DNA of 64,000 nt from Galeruca laticollis. Its lineage: Eukaryota > Arthropoda > Insecta > Coleoptera > Chrysomelidae. The translations under genes and the position numbers were made by a program. The stretch spans positions 179,114,445 through 179,178,444 of the forward strand of contig OY998176.1 of assembly GCA_963921935.1 (NCBI GenBank). Reading direction: 5' to 3'. The notes under the pieces are model-generated. The model saw nothing but the letters and a program-made list of their open reading frames with translations. It did no database searches and had not been told where the DNA came from. Positions within the stretch are counted from its first letter, which is position 1, and each line of letters begins with the position of its first letter. Shown one piece after another: positions 46,381 to 57,469 of this stretch.

Positions 46381-47080
46381 AGAATAGAATAGAATTTAAT
46401 AATCTCACAATATCAAATAATGACATGGCAGGTCAAATATGAACAAAATCAAATGAAAAAGTCTAGCTAAAACTAGAATATTTACCTTAGAATATTGAAA
46501 CTAAGCAATAATTTATGTTAACAAATACAGTAACGTAAATATACAGAAAATATCATAAAAAGCAAGAAACACACAGGTACTTTAAAAATTAATATCAAAC
46601 AAAGTATACGTTGCAGTTTACACAATTAAACGAGTATTTTCAAAATATTCTTCAACCGAATATGGACAAATATGCCAATGAGATAGTTTTTAGCAAAAAC
46701 ATTCATATTTAGTTGAATGCTTTTGGTTTTTAATTTTCTCTTTGAATTTATGCACTACGACGATATCTTTGAAACATCGTGGGCTATTACAAAGTTTAAT
46801 TCCCGTTACTACAGGTGATTTCTTACAGATTTCTATATGCTGGTAGAGAAATTTGATATTCTTGTGTCATGAGCATGAACATCACTATTCCGTAAATAAT
46901 AGCTTTTATTCCTATGAACTAATGTGATTAAATCCAATATATAAAGGCAGTACAGAGTTAAAATGTTTCTACTTTGTTGCATATTGTTTATATATTTTAT
47001 TAGGGGAATAATATATTCCTTTCCTTTATTGAATAATGTTTTATTTATTTCTACAATATGTGTACGCCCGTGAACAAAAG
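46381..47080 (-). pseudogene. LINE D: C-terminal end of an RT protein with (ATTCT)n tail
   Basis: On the minus strand the frame runs KGKEYIIPLIKYINN, NILTLYCLYILDLITLVHRN, then HAHDTRISNFSTS (about 46990-46840), typical of the end of CR1/Jockey-type ORF2 proteins (the G-I-L-T-L-x-x-L-Y and H-x-H-x-T-R phrases). The 3' end is a short pentamer tail, seen on the plus strand as AGAATAGAATAGAATTTAAT at 46382. Several stops. It abuts the endonuclease fragment, which belongs to another copy because its order is wrong for one element. Confidence 0.6.
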
Positions 47081-47904
47081 CAAAATGGCGTCAAAAATAT
47101 ATAATAATTAACCCGTGGACTGTTTGGTTTGTAGCGGTAATTTCGACTTTATAGGACACTATGCACTTTGCCATTACACTTTTCTTCACCAAGTACCTTA
47201 CAAACAACTCTAAATCAGAAAAAAACTTTACAAAAACAACAAAAAATGTTCCGCGATAACCTCAAAGCGCATTTAAACTCTATTGGTAACATGGTCGGTA
47301 CATTATGAATGAAATAGCGTACATTTAGTTGATCATAGAATAGCAGGGTTGTCACGTTGACGACAATTTATTCGTGATAAATCTATAAATTCGATGAATT
47401 TTTTTACTAGCATATAATAATGTATGCCTTCAATAGAAGACGGCTTCAGAATTAATATGTCTTCTTGTGTTGTGAACAACTTTTGAAAATGCACTAATTA
47501 GGGACTTTTGTGATTGTTTTGTCCATGTAAATAAACACAAATAGATTATTTTACACATGAAACTATTGTTATTTGGCAACGTCGATGAATTGTTTACCTT
47601 AGGTTTGATCACAGCTATTTGGAACTTAGGTAGTCTATCTTTAGTTGTATGTTTTTTATTTCAAATAACAACAACTTTTTATGTTTAGCTAATAAATTTG
47701 GTCTGAGTAGAGTGATATCCTCTTCGGGAATAAATCAAAAACAGTCAATGACATTGAATTGAATGTGAAAATTAATCTGACACAAACAAGGGATTGTTGA
47801 TGATACATAATGGTTTCAAAACCACCTGAATGGAAAGTTTTTGATAGTATGTGGCGATTAAACGAGTAGTTGCATGATGTAGAAATTATTTTGTGCATAC
47901 GTAC
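47081..47904. other. Rbf intron, no recognised feature
   Basis: No coding similarity or clear repeat seen; short frames only. Confidence 0.4.
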
Positions 47905-47991
47905 CCGAATATGACATTGGCGATGTTCTGACACTTTGTTCAAAATGAATTTGGCTTTGTTGCTCTTCTAATAGTCGTCTACGATATTCAG
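47905..47991 (-). CDS. Rbf: Rbf exon: linker between N-terminal domain and pocket A
   Basis: The acceptor TTATTTCAG lies right of 47991 and the donor GTACGT left of 47905. Two bases finish a codon, then EYRRRLLEEQQSQIHFEQS and RTSPMSYS, and one base starts the next codon. The phase agrees with the exons at 53801 and 40469. RTSPMS parallels the S/T-P rich stretch of p130 before pocket A. Sequence conservation is low here, so splice signals and phase are the main support. Confidence 0.85.
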
Positions 47992-48164
47992 CTGAAATAA
48001 ACAATGAGAAAATATATCCAATTTTTTTTATTCTCCACCCGTCTACAGAAAATCAACATTATTTCCCTTATCAAATACCATAACTCTCAATAATATTAAT
48101 AAAATTGATTAAAATATGCACAGAAAAATTTAAGTTAAAAATTCTAGTGCTAATATAAACGGTA

Positions 48165-48368
48165 TGGCTACTTACGAATTTATTTAAACACTAAACTACT
48201 CACTAACACTTAATTTATATACACTTAACTATTCACTTAAATTTAATTTATATGCACACAAACTTAATTAATTTATATCAACACTTTACTGTTCGCTATT
48301 TCGGTGTATTCTTGTTCATTTGTCGAGATCACTTTTTGAACTAAACTGAACGTCTCCGCTGGTCGGTC

Positions 48369-48425
<57 letters not shown>

Positions 48426-48560
48426 GTGCCTTTTTTACTAGATAATTCTAGATTGGGCTTGCACAAAAACAATTGGCTCTGGCATTTTCTAGATAAGATT
48501 GGTCACAAAAAACAATGTCTAGATAAGATAGTCACAATCGTAAACAATTCTAAGAAATCC
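48165..48560 (-). repeat. LTR-like repeat, inverted partner of 52720-53060, TATA box expanded
   Basis: Read on the minus strand it matches 52720-53060: TATCTAGACATTG, GGCATTTTCTAGATAAG on the plus strand, then GGCACTAATT, the TATA position, GGACCGACC and a long leader-like stretch with TCTCGACAAATGAACAAGAA. Where the partner has TATATAA, this copy has about 50 bases of TA (48372-48421). Confidence 0.65.
48372..48421. repeat. (TA)n microsatellite at an LTR TATA-box position
   Basis: About 25 TA units, exactly where the partner at 52844-52850 has TATATAA. Confidence 0.9.
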
Positions 48561-49364
48561 CTGCGCATCCGCCATAATTTTAACTTTCATACATGCCTTA
48601 GACAGAGTCGGATTCAGGGACTATACCAGTGTGCTGTTTCGTAACAATAGGTTAAAAATTTTTAGGAAGATCTCAATATTAGTTTATCATTATTTCTATT
48701 CATATAGAGCCAGTTAGCAGATAATATAATCTGTGGAAGCAAACGGAAGATTTTAAAGCTTGATGATCATTATATGAATGATTTAAATATTTCAGATTAA
48801 CAATAACTTTTAAAATGTAATTAATTATATTTATTTCCTAATTTAATAATGACCCTACCAACTGTATTAAATTAATTGATCATATTTGTAATAATTCTAT
48901 TTATTGGTGTAGTTAGTTGCAACAAAATTTAAATATATTAGCTGTTTTTTGCTTATTTAGAATGAATGAGGACACAATGCATATCAAATGATTTTTTTAT
49001 TGATCAGAGAACTGTTACTAGCGCAGGATTAATTATACACACAATTTTGTCTACTAAAATATGTCATGACCAAAAATAATAGTTGTGTAAATAGAACTGT
49101 TAGTTCCCCTAAAGATAATTTTTCATGAATTCAATATTGTTATTAAGTTTGAAAACAATGGGAGCCTGCAACTCAATTTAAATAATAGTTAGAAACAAAA
49201 TTTTTCCATATTTCTTGAATGCATACTTATCAGTGCAATTTACAAATTTTGTTAATGGTAGATATTTAACCAGTAACAACTAAGTATATTCTGCAATACT
49301 AAACATATATCCTCTTAGAAGTCAATGGTTACAAATTTAGTATTTATGAGCATTGCATATTAAA
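48561..49364. other. No recognised feature
   Basis: AT-rich intron sequence. No coding sequence recognised. Confidence 0.4.
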
Positions 49365-49680
49365 TGTTGGAGAACAAAGGTCGTATGGGTTCTATTTATA
49401 CTAATTTTTCTAAATCACTCGATAGAGTGGAGCAAAATATCCTATTGCAAAAAATATAGTGCCTTTGTGTTACTCCTCAGTCCTTACTTACATTTGGCAG
49501 CCTTTTTACATGAATATAATACGCAAGTGACCATACGTAGATTTACATCACATATAACACAATCAAAAGTACTTCAAGGAGCTCATTATTTATATTTGAT
49601 ATTTGTGTGTGTGAGGTTACAATGGCTTCGGAAGAGATTCCATTCGCCAGATTTAATTTGTATTGCAAAAAATGATTGAT
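49365..49680 (+). pseudogene. LINE E: reverse transcriptase fragment
   Basis: Two frames read IYTNFSKSLDRVEQNILLQK (about 49395-49450) and, after a shift, TQVTIRRFTSHITQSKVLQG (about 49522-49581). They match the Y-T-D-F-S-K-A-F-D-x-V and S-x-x-x-x-V-x-x-G-V-P-Q-G motifs of Jockey/CR1-type LINEs. The first motif aspartate is asparagine. The fragment is cut by the short (GT)-flanked retroposon at 49605-49653. Confidence 0.65.
49605..49653 (-). mobile_element. Short retroposon body, second copy
   Basis: GGTTACAATGGCTTCGGAAG and ATTCCATTCGCCAGA match the body of the insert at 34950-34985 with one difference. On its left is a short GTGTGTGTG tract, on the minus strand a (CA)n tail. No clean target duplication was seen. 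Confidence 0.7.
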
Positions 49681-49830
49681 TGTCATCACTCTGCCTTCAC
49701 ATTATATTTAATACCTAATATCTTTAACTAGTTTAATCGTTTTTTTCCTCATTTATTTTTTGTTCTTTTTTTTTATTTATTCTTTATTTTTATTTCCTTT
49801 ATTTCTCTTTTTTTATATTTTTTTTCTTCT

Positions 49831-49836
<6 letters not shown>

Positions 49837-49873
<37 letters not shown>
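49837..49873. repeat. (TA)n microsatellite
   Basis: Pure TA repeat touching the left terminus of the mariner-like composite. Confidence 0.95.
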
Positions 49874-49876
<3 letters not shown>

Positions 49877-50192
49877 GGTGTCCCGGGACTAATGGGAAAA
49901 AAGTCAGGAGCGTATAATCTAAGCCAAAATAATGTTAGTACTTCATATAAACTTTTTCTATGTAGGCCCTCGTTTTCGAGTTATAGGCCTCCAAAGTTTT
50001 AATTTTGAATTTGGTTTTTATTTTTATTTTTTTTACTAGTTATTTGATCTTTGTAAAATTTACGGTAAAGCTATAATGTACATGTATGTTTATTTTGGAA
50101 AGGTAAACAGATTTACAGTAGTGCCTTGAAGCCAGGGACGGACTACTCGCAATGGTTAGTGATCCATAAATTTGCAGGGATGGCACACCCTG
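49874..50192 (+). mobile_element. 319-bp MITE-like module, left
   Basis: It starts CAGGGTGTCCCGGGACTAAT and ends GGGATGGCACACCCTG, followed by TA. Its own ends are inverted repeats of 9-10 bases. The same module lies in opposite orientation at 51722-52039. Confidence 0.7.
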
Positions 50193-50555
50193 TATCGAAA
50201 TTGACTTCCCCACACATTAAGCTATCGAAAAGGTACTCTTGCTGGAATTCGATAAAATGAGCCGTTTGGATAATATTTACAGTTTTATTAATGCACTACG
50301 TACAAATTTACCTAACTAACTTATTAATACGATGTACTACAAAAAAATAATTTGAAGATAGCAGATGATAAAAACATTAAGAACTTATTTAATGGGAATT
50401 AAAAAAGTACGCAGACAACGTAACTAGTTGCTTTTAATCAAAATTACGAACACAACATTATTAAACCATTAAGAAAACCTCATAAAACACAAGTTATAAA
50501 ACAATCGACTGAAACTAATTTCTAAACAACAAAAACTAACGTTTTTCTAATAAAT

Positions 50556-51660
50556 GTTCAATATGAGCTCCTCCCACTTCCACGCACATTCTAAGTCTAC
50601 GACGGTTGTTTCTTTGCACTTCTAATAACATTGCAGTGTAACACATTTCTGTCTATTAAATATTGCCTTGTTTGCACAGGTGTTGCGTATACCTTACTTT
50701 TGAGATAACCCTAGAGGAAGAAATCCATAGGATTAACATCTCCTGATCGCGGTGGTCATTGAAAAGGGCCTCCATGACCAATCCATCTATTAGGAAACCT
50801 TGTGTGTAAATGCTATCGTACATCTAAACTGAAATGAGGAGGGGCCCCATCATGCATGAACCCTAAATTCCTACGAGTTTGTAGTAGCACATCATCAAAC
50901 AGGTTCCATAACTCATTTTGCAAAAACTCCAAATATCTCTGACCGGTCAAAGTATCGTCAATAAAGTATGGCCCTATCAAATGATTGCCAACTATTCATG
51001 CCCAAACATTAACCATGAATCTATGCTGGCTTCTAGTTTGACTAATGCCATGTGGATTCACATCATCCCATAAATGCATATTATGAGAATTTATGACTAC
51101 ATCTCTGTTGAAACCGGATTCGTTCGTAAAGAGAACGTTACTAATAAATGTATTGTCTGCTTGTTGTTGTCACAGAAACCACTGGCTATACTCAAGTCAT
51201 GAAGGATGATCAGCCACTGTCATACTGTGTACTTTTTTCATGTGAAAAGGATATAACAGCTGTTCTTTTAGAACGCGATGCACAACTGATTTCGAGACGT
51301 TATGTTCTCTTGATAATTTTCGTAAACTCGTTGATGGTTCATTATCAACTGCATTTAACAAGTCTTGTTCAACTGCCACAGTACGTACGCTTCGTACTGG
51401 ACCTCCACTTTTTTTGGCAAAAAACGTCCTAAAATTTAAAACTTTGTTTTGTATACATGGAAAATTACATTTACTTATTCATACCTGTTTCTCGTAACCT
51501 GAGATCAATACTCTCAAACATTCGTCTCTCTGGCAATGCTCTGTTTGCAAAATGTTCTGCATAAAGCCTTCTGGCCTCTAAACAGTTTCGAGAAACCAGT
51601 CCATACATTAAATTCATATCTGCGTACTCAATAAAAGTGAATTCTGCCCTTGTAACTGTT
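50556..51660 (-). pseudogene. Mariner-like transposase of the composite element, broken
   Basis: On the minus strand: MNLMYGLVSRNCLEARRLYA (about 51620-51560), a possible 55-60 base intron ending TTTTAG near 51430, then SGGPVRSVRTVAVEQDLLN and SLRKLSREHNVSKSVVHRVL (helix-turn-helix, about 51330-51270). Catalytic region: LFTNESGFN (first aspartate changed to asparagine), VNVWA, a stop, VGNHLIGPYF, MHDGAPPHFSLDVR (second aspartate kept) and GDVNPMDFFL, a stop, GYLKSKVYATP. It is the same superfamily as the relics at 16835-17228 and 19450-20330, but a different lineage. At least six stops. Confidence 0.82.
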
Positions 51661-51721
51661 AAATTAAGATTACCTTTTCGTTAGCTTAATGTGTGGGGAA
51701 GTGAATTTCGATAATTTAATA

Positions 51722-52037
51722 CAGGGTGTGCCATCCCTGCAAATTATTTGGATCACTAACCATTGCGAGTAGTCCGTCCCTGGCTTCAAGACACTACTCT
51801 AAATCTGTTTACCTTACCAAAATAAACATACACGTACATTATAGCTTAGCCGTGAATTTTATAAAGATCAAATAACTAGTACAAAAAATAAAAATAAAAT
51901 CTAAATTCAAAATTAAAACTTTGGAGGCCTATAACTCGAAAACGAGGGCCTGAATAGAAAAAGTTTATATGAAGTACTAACATTATTTTGACTCAGATTA
52001 TACGCTCCTGACTTTTTTCCCATTAGTCCCGGGACAC

Positions 52038-52039
<2 letters not shown>
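51722..52039 (-). mobile_element. 318-bp MITE-like module, right (inverted)
   Basis: It starts CAGGGTGTGCCATCCCTGC after TA (51720-51721) and ends GTCCCGGGACACCC. It is nearly the reverse complement of 49874-50192. Confidence 0.7.

Positions 52040-52121
<82 letters not shown>
52040..52121. repeat. (TA)n microsatellite
   Basis: About 80 bases of pure TA, touching the right terminus of the composite element. Confidence 0.96.
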
Positions 52122-52123
<2 letters not shown>

Positions 52124-52719
52124 ATTTTTTTTTATTCTTTATTTTTTATATATATTTTTTTAATTCATTTGGGGAATGCACAGGGACGCTTAAATTTGCT
52201 CTGCGGTATGTCAGAGCTGGACAACACAGTGGGTGTACCGCATATAAATTAGGGGTGCAACATAATATATTTGATATTTAACATATTTGTCAATGATGTT
52301 TTGGAATATTTTCGACTTTACAATTTTATATTGTAATCTGAATAAATCTGGATTCTCTGCAGAATCCAGTTCTTATTGAGGAAGGTAGTCTGTGTAAAAA
52401 TAGAGGCGTGTAGAATAATAACTTGCTTTTAAATGTTGAAATTATATATTAGTTTTTATAGAGGTGTGAAAAATATACTACCTATGCAATTAATTAACAA
52501 GGTAGCAGGAAATTCTTTAGAACTTATTATTCCTGATTGTTTGAAATTACCGTTTATGGATTAAGAGCAGTATTTTATGCTTTGTTAATATGTGTTACAA
52601 GTGGAAAATACTTCTACTCTTTGGTCTCCTCAATTCCAAATCCCCATTTCTATCTTAAAAATAATTTAGACAGAATGTTTAAGATGTACTGTATAAACTG
52701 AACATGTAAATTATTACTG
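52122..52719. other. No recognised feature
   Basis: A slightly GC-richer phrase (CTCTGCGGTATGTCAGAGCT, 52199) stands out but has no known match. The rest is AT-rich. Confidence 0.4.
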
Positions 52720-53060
52720 TGTACGATTGTGACTATCTTATCTAGACATTGTTTTTGTGACCGTCTTATCTAGAAAATGCCAGAAAGCCAATTGTTTTTG
52801 TATAAGCCGCAATCTAGAATTATCTAGTAAAAAAAGGCACTAATATATAAGGAACCGACCCGGGAGAGTTAGTTTAGTTTATAAAGTAATCTCGACAAAT
52901 AAACAAATAGCGAACAGTAAAGTGTTGATATAAAGTAATAATTAAGGTTGTGTGAATATAAATTAAATTTAAGTGAATAGTTAAGTGTATATAAATTAAG
53001 TGTTAGTGGGTAGTTTAGTGTTTTTCGTAAGTAGCCATACCGTGTGTTTAAAGTTTATCC
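52720..53060 (+). repeat. LTR-like repeat with TATA box, inverted partner of 48165-48560
   Basis: TGACTATCTTATCTAGACAT and CGTCTTATCTAGAAAATGCC are followed by TATATAA at 52844-52850 and then a leader-like stretch, with a poly(A)-signal-like AATAAA near 53080. The order of a regulatory repeat, TATA box and leader resembles U3-R of an LTR. No coding region is attached, so it may be a solo LTR. Confidence 0.6.
52844..52850 (+). promoter_or_regulatory. Putative TATA box of the LTR-like repeat
   Basis: TATATAA is followed about 25 bases later by GAGAGTTAGTTTAG, a possible start region. Position only; no direct evidence of transcription. Confidence 0.4.
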
Positions 53061-53800
53061 CACCCGTTTACGTTTTAATAAATAAGAAAAACATTACATT
53101 ATTATGACAATTTAAATATTCTGAATATTAATTTTTTGAAAATATGAAATTGATAAATGGTTGTTTTGTTCATATAAACTTTACAAAGTATCAATTTTTA
53201 TATTCTCATAATCAGAATCCTCTTTTTTAATTTTTCTTTTAATCATATAAATTACAGCATGCACTCACCTATTGAACATACTTTGAAAATTATAAGTAAT
53301 AAAAACATAGACAGTTTCCTTGGCTTCATTAAAAAAGCCAATTAATGAGTTATCTTATAACTTTGTAAACTCATTTCTTTTTTTAATTTGATTAAAATTT
53401 AATTACCACTTGGAATTTTAATTTACTAAGTTGGATATGTTCTTATTCATATGCTCCTACAAGTACATATTTTTTTATAATGAGAGTTTATAGCCATATA
53501 TCAATAAATAAATCAATTTAAAATATAAAGTAAGTAAAAACTGAGCAAATGTTGATAAAGACAAAGTGATTTCTTTCCCACAAAATTAAAAAGGAGACAT
53601 AAGTATAACTCTAACAAAAAGCTGTCTATTGAAAGCAGATATTATAAATTCTGCTAATAGATACAAAACACGATAAGCTAATGAGCCTAAGAAAAAGAAT
53701 ATCTAAAAATGGAAAATGAGATTTATCATAGAGATATTAGTTTTGAAAAATATTTAACTAGATTGTAATATTAAGAATCATAATAATATATATACATTAC
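53061..53800. other. Rbf intron, no recognised feature
   Basis: AT-rich, no coding or repeat structure recognised. Confidence 0.4.
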
Positions 53801-54279
53801 CCAAAAATAATTTTTCATCTACATCTACTGTATTGAGTAAATGGGCATCATAGGTGTTAACAACATTCTTAAAATTACTTTCAAAAGTGTTCTGATCAAA
53901 CAATCCCGTAAAATGTCTTGAATCAGCTGTCAACACCTTGTTACTAATAAGATTTCCGATAAGTATCTTTAAATCATAAACTTTGGTATGCATGGCTTCT
54001 GTCACCATTTCTTTACAGAAGTAACGTATTAAACAAGGAGCATCTGAAGGTGACACAAAGTCAGGATGATTCCAATTTGGAGGTAAGCATTCAAAATTTG
54101 GATTTAAAAGATCTCTTCTTTTGCTCAAAAAAGCATTTTTGAATGCTAAGTCAAGGCAGGCAAAAAGTAAATGAAAAGATTTTACTAATTCGGTACTATA
54201 CTGCGAGTCTGCTGCTTTTAATGTTATGAACAGATTCCAAATAAATTCGAAAACCCTGGAACTATTGCACATAACAGGC
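53801..54279 (-). CDS. Rbf: Rbf exon: N-terminal (RbN) domain, later part
   Basis: The acceptor TTGTTTTAG lies right of 54279 and the donor GTAATG left of 53801. One base finishes a codon, then 159 codons follow and one base starts the next. FEFIWNLFITLKAADSQ, KSFHLLFACLDLAFKNAF, RRDLLNPNFECLP and VDVDEKLFLG match the N-terminal cyclin-like domain of p107/p130 (F-x-x-x-W-x-L-F; S-x-H-L-L-x-C-C-L-D-L; R-x-D-L-L-N-P; D-E-R-I-F-L-G). An upstream ATG in the open frame belongs to the intron. The more N-terminal exons were not found up to 64000. Confidence 0.94.
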
Positions 54280-55184
54280 CTAAAACAAAACATATTTGAT
54301 AAGAATATAATTGTCAACATTTTTTAAATACTCGCATAATCATTAACCAAACAATCGACTTTTATTTTATGATAATTTCACAGAAGAATGTTGAACATTA
54401 GATTATAGTATTCTTAATACTTATCAAATTAATATAGACATATCATAGCTTGTTTTTCTTTACGCTTACTTATTGCTAAATTTTGTAAAATAAGATGGAT
54501 CCTTTTTGTTGTTCAAATTTAATTTCACATATTTTTTTCTATACCCTGTTTTTAAACTAGGAGGGCCAATTAAGAAACCTGAATCACACCACTAGAAATC
54601 ACTAAAAAGTTACTAGATTGGGAGCGATGACAACAACAATAATAGTCATACTAAAATTATACAGTCTGGAAATAATGAACCACAAACTAAATAATAATTG
54701 AGCTAATGGACATACGGTAAAAGAGCATATGCATATTATTGAAAACGAAAAAAAAATACAAGGAATTGTAACCTAAAATCTATAAAGAATTCCAAGGTCG
54801 GTGACTACTTTTGTAAGAAGGATAATAACAGTTGTCAAATTTGGTAGCACATGAAGTTTTAAGTTTCAAAAGGTTTTGTATTATTTTAAGAAAATGTTAA
54901 GATCTGAGTCGTTTTTGATGAAATGTGACTGAAAGAGCCGAGAAACAAAAATTAAGCTGAGTAAGTATGAGAAATGAAGCTCACTTGAATACAAAATTTG
55001 TTTTAAATTAACCACTGTAAGTATGTAGTAGATATCAGAAGTTGTTCCATTGTAAGAACTTGTTTGATTTAAAAATACAACAAACATTTTTTTGTTCTAG
55101 AAATAAATGATCAAAAATATCTGAATGATACACTTTAGTACCTATACCGAACAGGAAATTTCCAAATGGTATGAAAAGCTATTA
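54280..55184. other. Rbf intron or upstream sequence, no recognised feature
   Basis: No similarity to the expected N-terminal Rb sequence was seen on the minus strand. Confidence 0.4.
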
Positions 55185-55335
55185 TATAAGAGAACAGCTA
55201 GAAGTAGAATCCCTAGGAAGAAGCATAGAAAGGAATCAATTAAGGTGGTAAAAAGAACATGGACTAAATTGGCAGGAGGCGAAGTTAAAGGCTGGAAATA
55301 AACAGGAATGGGCTAAATTTGTACATAATTAAAAA
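55185..55335 (+). pseudogene. RTE-like LINE ORF2 tail
   Basis: The plus strand reads EVESLGRSIERNQLRW, then in another frame AKLKAGNKQEWAKFVHN. RTE-type LINE proteins end with comparable phrases (I-E-x-x-Q-L-R-W, then N-R-x-x-W-x-x-L-V-x-N). A (TA)n tract begins 25 bases later and could be its tail. Short and damaged. Confidence 0.4.
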
Positions 55336-55360
55336 CACCCTAGGGTATATTAAGGTTCTG

Positions 55361-55362
55361 AT

Positions 55363-55435
<73 letters not shown>
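55361..55435. repeat. (TA)n microsatellite
   Basis: About 70 bases of nearly pure TA. Confidence 0.95.
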
Positions 55436-55440
<5 letters not shown>

Positions 55441-55607
55441 CATATACTCTATCTAAATTCTAAAGAAAACATTGAAATAAAGAAAAATGTACATATTTGG
55501 ATGTAATACTAGTGATATACAATGTATTATAAATAATTTAAAAGATTCAATATGCAAATAAAATTTGACATTACAATTTCGAATGACAATAATGCAGAAG
55601 ATACTTA

Positions 55608-56850
55608 ATGATACATAGATTTTATAAAGATTTTAAAAAAAGAATACAGATGTCGCTGGTAGCAAAATTACAATTAGAATTAAAGAATGAAAATCTCTCT
55701 TTGTTATATGAAAACATAAATTGGTATTTTTTTTTAAAAAAGGAATTCTTTGGTAACCAAAGGAGAAGAGAATTATTTATGGATAAAGTTTAGTTAGTTG
55801 ATTTTGAACCCCTCTCGAGAGAACATCTAATATGAGTTCTCTCAAATTTGCTGAATAATATAATAGTAATTGATATATTAAAATAGCATCAGATTATAAT
55901 AATTAGCATGATAAGATCAGTGCGTGAATAATTCCTTAAATAATTATATTGAAATAGTGTTAGTGATTTTTCCGGGTTCTAAATTATAAATTTAGAAAAG
56001 TGGTTCCGGCGATTCTAAAAGTCGTGCTTAGAATCAGAACGAGTGATCCTGATACCTAGTTGGTGAGTCCAGTCCAGATTTTATAAATTATTTTTCAAGA
56101 ATTAACAGGCCTTTAAATAAAATTAAGATAGATGCATCTATATCACATTTTTGAATACTGACAAAATTAACGTTAAAGATATATAAAATTTCACCTGAAG
56201 AGAAGAGAAAATTTTTTTGAATAGACAATTTTATCGCATATAGTTATTTGACATTTATACACGTCAAGTGTAATTTTCGACGATTTGAACGTTTAGAATA
56301 AGTAGTTAATTAGGTTGTTCTTCTAGTATATAGGTTGTTTTTTTTAATGTTAAGGTTCGTAGAAAGTACGATTATTGTTCTTTATTATATTTTGGGAATA
56401 ATAATTAATTTTCACTTGTTATCTGATGGTATATAATATATAATTTTTGATTCCAACTCACTTTGGTATTAATTCAACTCCTATTTCATTGAATTTGAAA
56501 AATTTTGGATCCTATAAAACTTTTGATATAATCAGTGACATTTAGTTAATTTTCAGTGACAGAAAAATTGTAGATGTCATTAGATAATTTAATGGTCTTA
56601 GAATATATTGAACAAGCAGTCACTATAGATTTGCAATAGTATAATTGACAATTTTGGAATATTCTTTGGAAATTTATAAATTTAAAATTTTAAATTATTA
56701 ATTTTTTTTAATCTTTGAACCCTCCCTGAGGTAAGAGCGAGTAAGTCGATTTTGTAGTAATTTATCTTTCAGAATATAAAATTTCATATTCATCTGAGCC
56801 GGGCATAATAATTTGACAATTCCTGTCAAAATTTTAAATAGGTTATATTC
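55608..56850 (+). mobile_element. Inverted relative of the 3' part of the Gypsy-like relic
   Basis: Plus-strand sequence here matches the minus strand of about 9890-8700. A 61-residue frame (55608-55793) ending FGNQRRRELFMDKV parallels GNQRKGDYLFWQKFS. GATGCATCTATATCA (56131) and AGTTGGTGAGTCCAG (56059) match complements at 9366 and 9445. CAGTGACAGAAAAATTG (56553) and CTCCCTGAGGTAAGAGCGAG (56722) match complements near 8960 and 8795. It is an old solo 3' end with diverged LTR. Confidence 0.65.
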
Positions 56851-56973
56851 AGTGATAAAGGTGTTTTCACATTAGTGTAGTTACTACCACGATTGTAACA
56901 ACAGCATCTAATAATCAAATTTCAAATAAAATCATATAATACATAATTATAAAAACAGTAGAATATTAAATAT

Positions 56974-56980
<7 letters not shown>

Positions 56981-57050
<70 letters not shown>
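56981..57050. repeat. (TA)n microsatellite
   Basis: 70 bases of pure TA to the left of FB copy e. Confidence 0.95.
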
Positions 57051-57057
<7 letters not shown>

Positions 57058-57290
57058 CGAATATCGCTTGATATGTAAACAACAACAACAAAGAGGTTCA
57101 TGGGTAATTCACGCAAAAAGAAAAAAAGAAAAAGGGTTACTGAAACAGAGTGGTAACCGCAGACATGCATGTTTCTGGCTCATTTGCCGTCCTCAGTACG
57201 GTATTACCAAATAAGGGTGTGAAACTTGGGAGCAAAGATGTTGATCGAAACATAGGAAAACACAAATAGGTTGGAAATTCAACCTATTAT
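57051..57290. repeat. Foldback repeat (FB family), copy e
   Basis: It starts AGATGTACGAATATCGC directly after (TA)n, then AACAACAACAACAAAGAGG, GTGGTAACCGCAGACATGCA, GCCGTCCTCAGTACGGTATT and GAAACTTGGGAGCAAAGATG. Only the left arm and middle are present. Confidence 0.75.
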
Positions 57291-57469
57291 GGTTAATCGT
57301 CACACTGAAATCGGATTTGGTATAAAAATAATTTAGTCATTGAACTATTTGCATAATATTTTATTAAACACTATTTGTAACATTTTACAATATATTTGAA
57401 CTATTAATAACATTGTCTATTATTTATTAACTCAAGAAACACTAAAAAAATTATATAAAATATAAATAT

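Larger units (their letters stand above)
49874..52039 (-). mobile_element. Composite mariner-like element, 2166 bp, with very long inverted ends
   Basis: The left end CAGGGTGTCCCGGGACTAAT and the right end ATTAGTCCCGGGACACCC begin inverted repeats of about 360 bases. Each repeat is itself bounded by CAGGGTGT and ACACCCTG: 49874-50192 and 51722-52039. A broken transposase lies on the minus strand between them. (TA)n arrays adjoin both outer ends, consistent with insertion into a TA tract. The last two bases of the right terminus (TG) are missing. Confidence 0.82.

Noticed and set aside
48165..53060. One 4.9-kb transposon with the two LTR-like repeats as terminal inverted repeats
   Set aside because: No transposase or common cargo lies between them, other than independently bounded elements. 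The TATA box and leader layout suits LTRs better. Not fully excluded.
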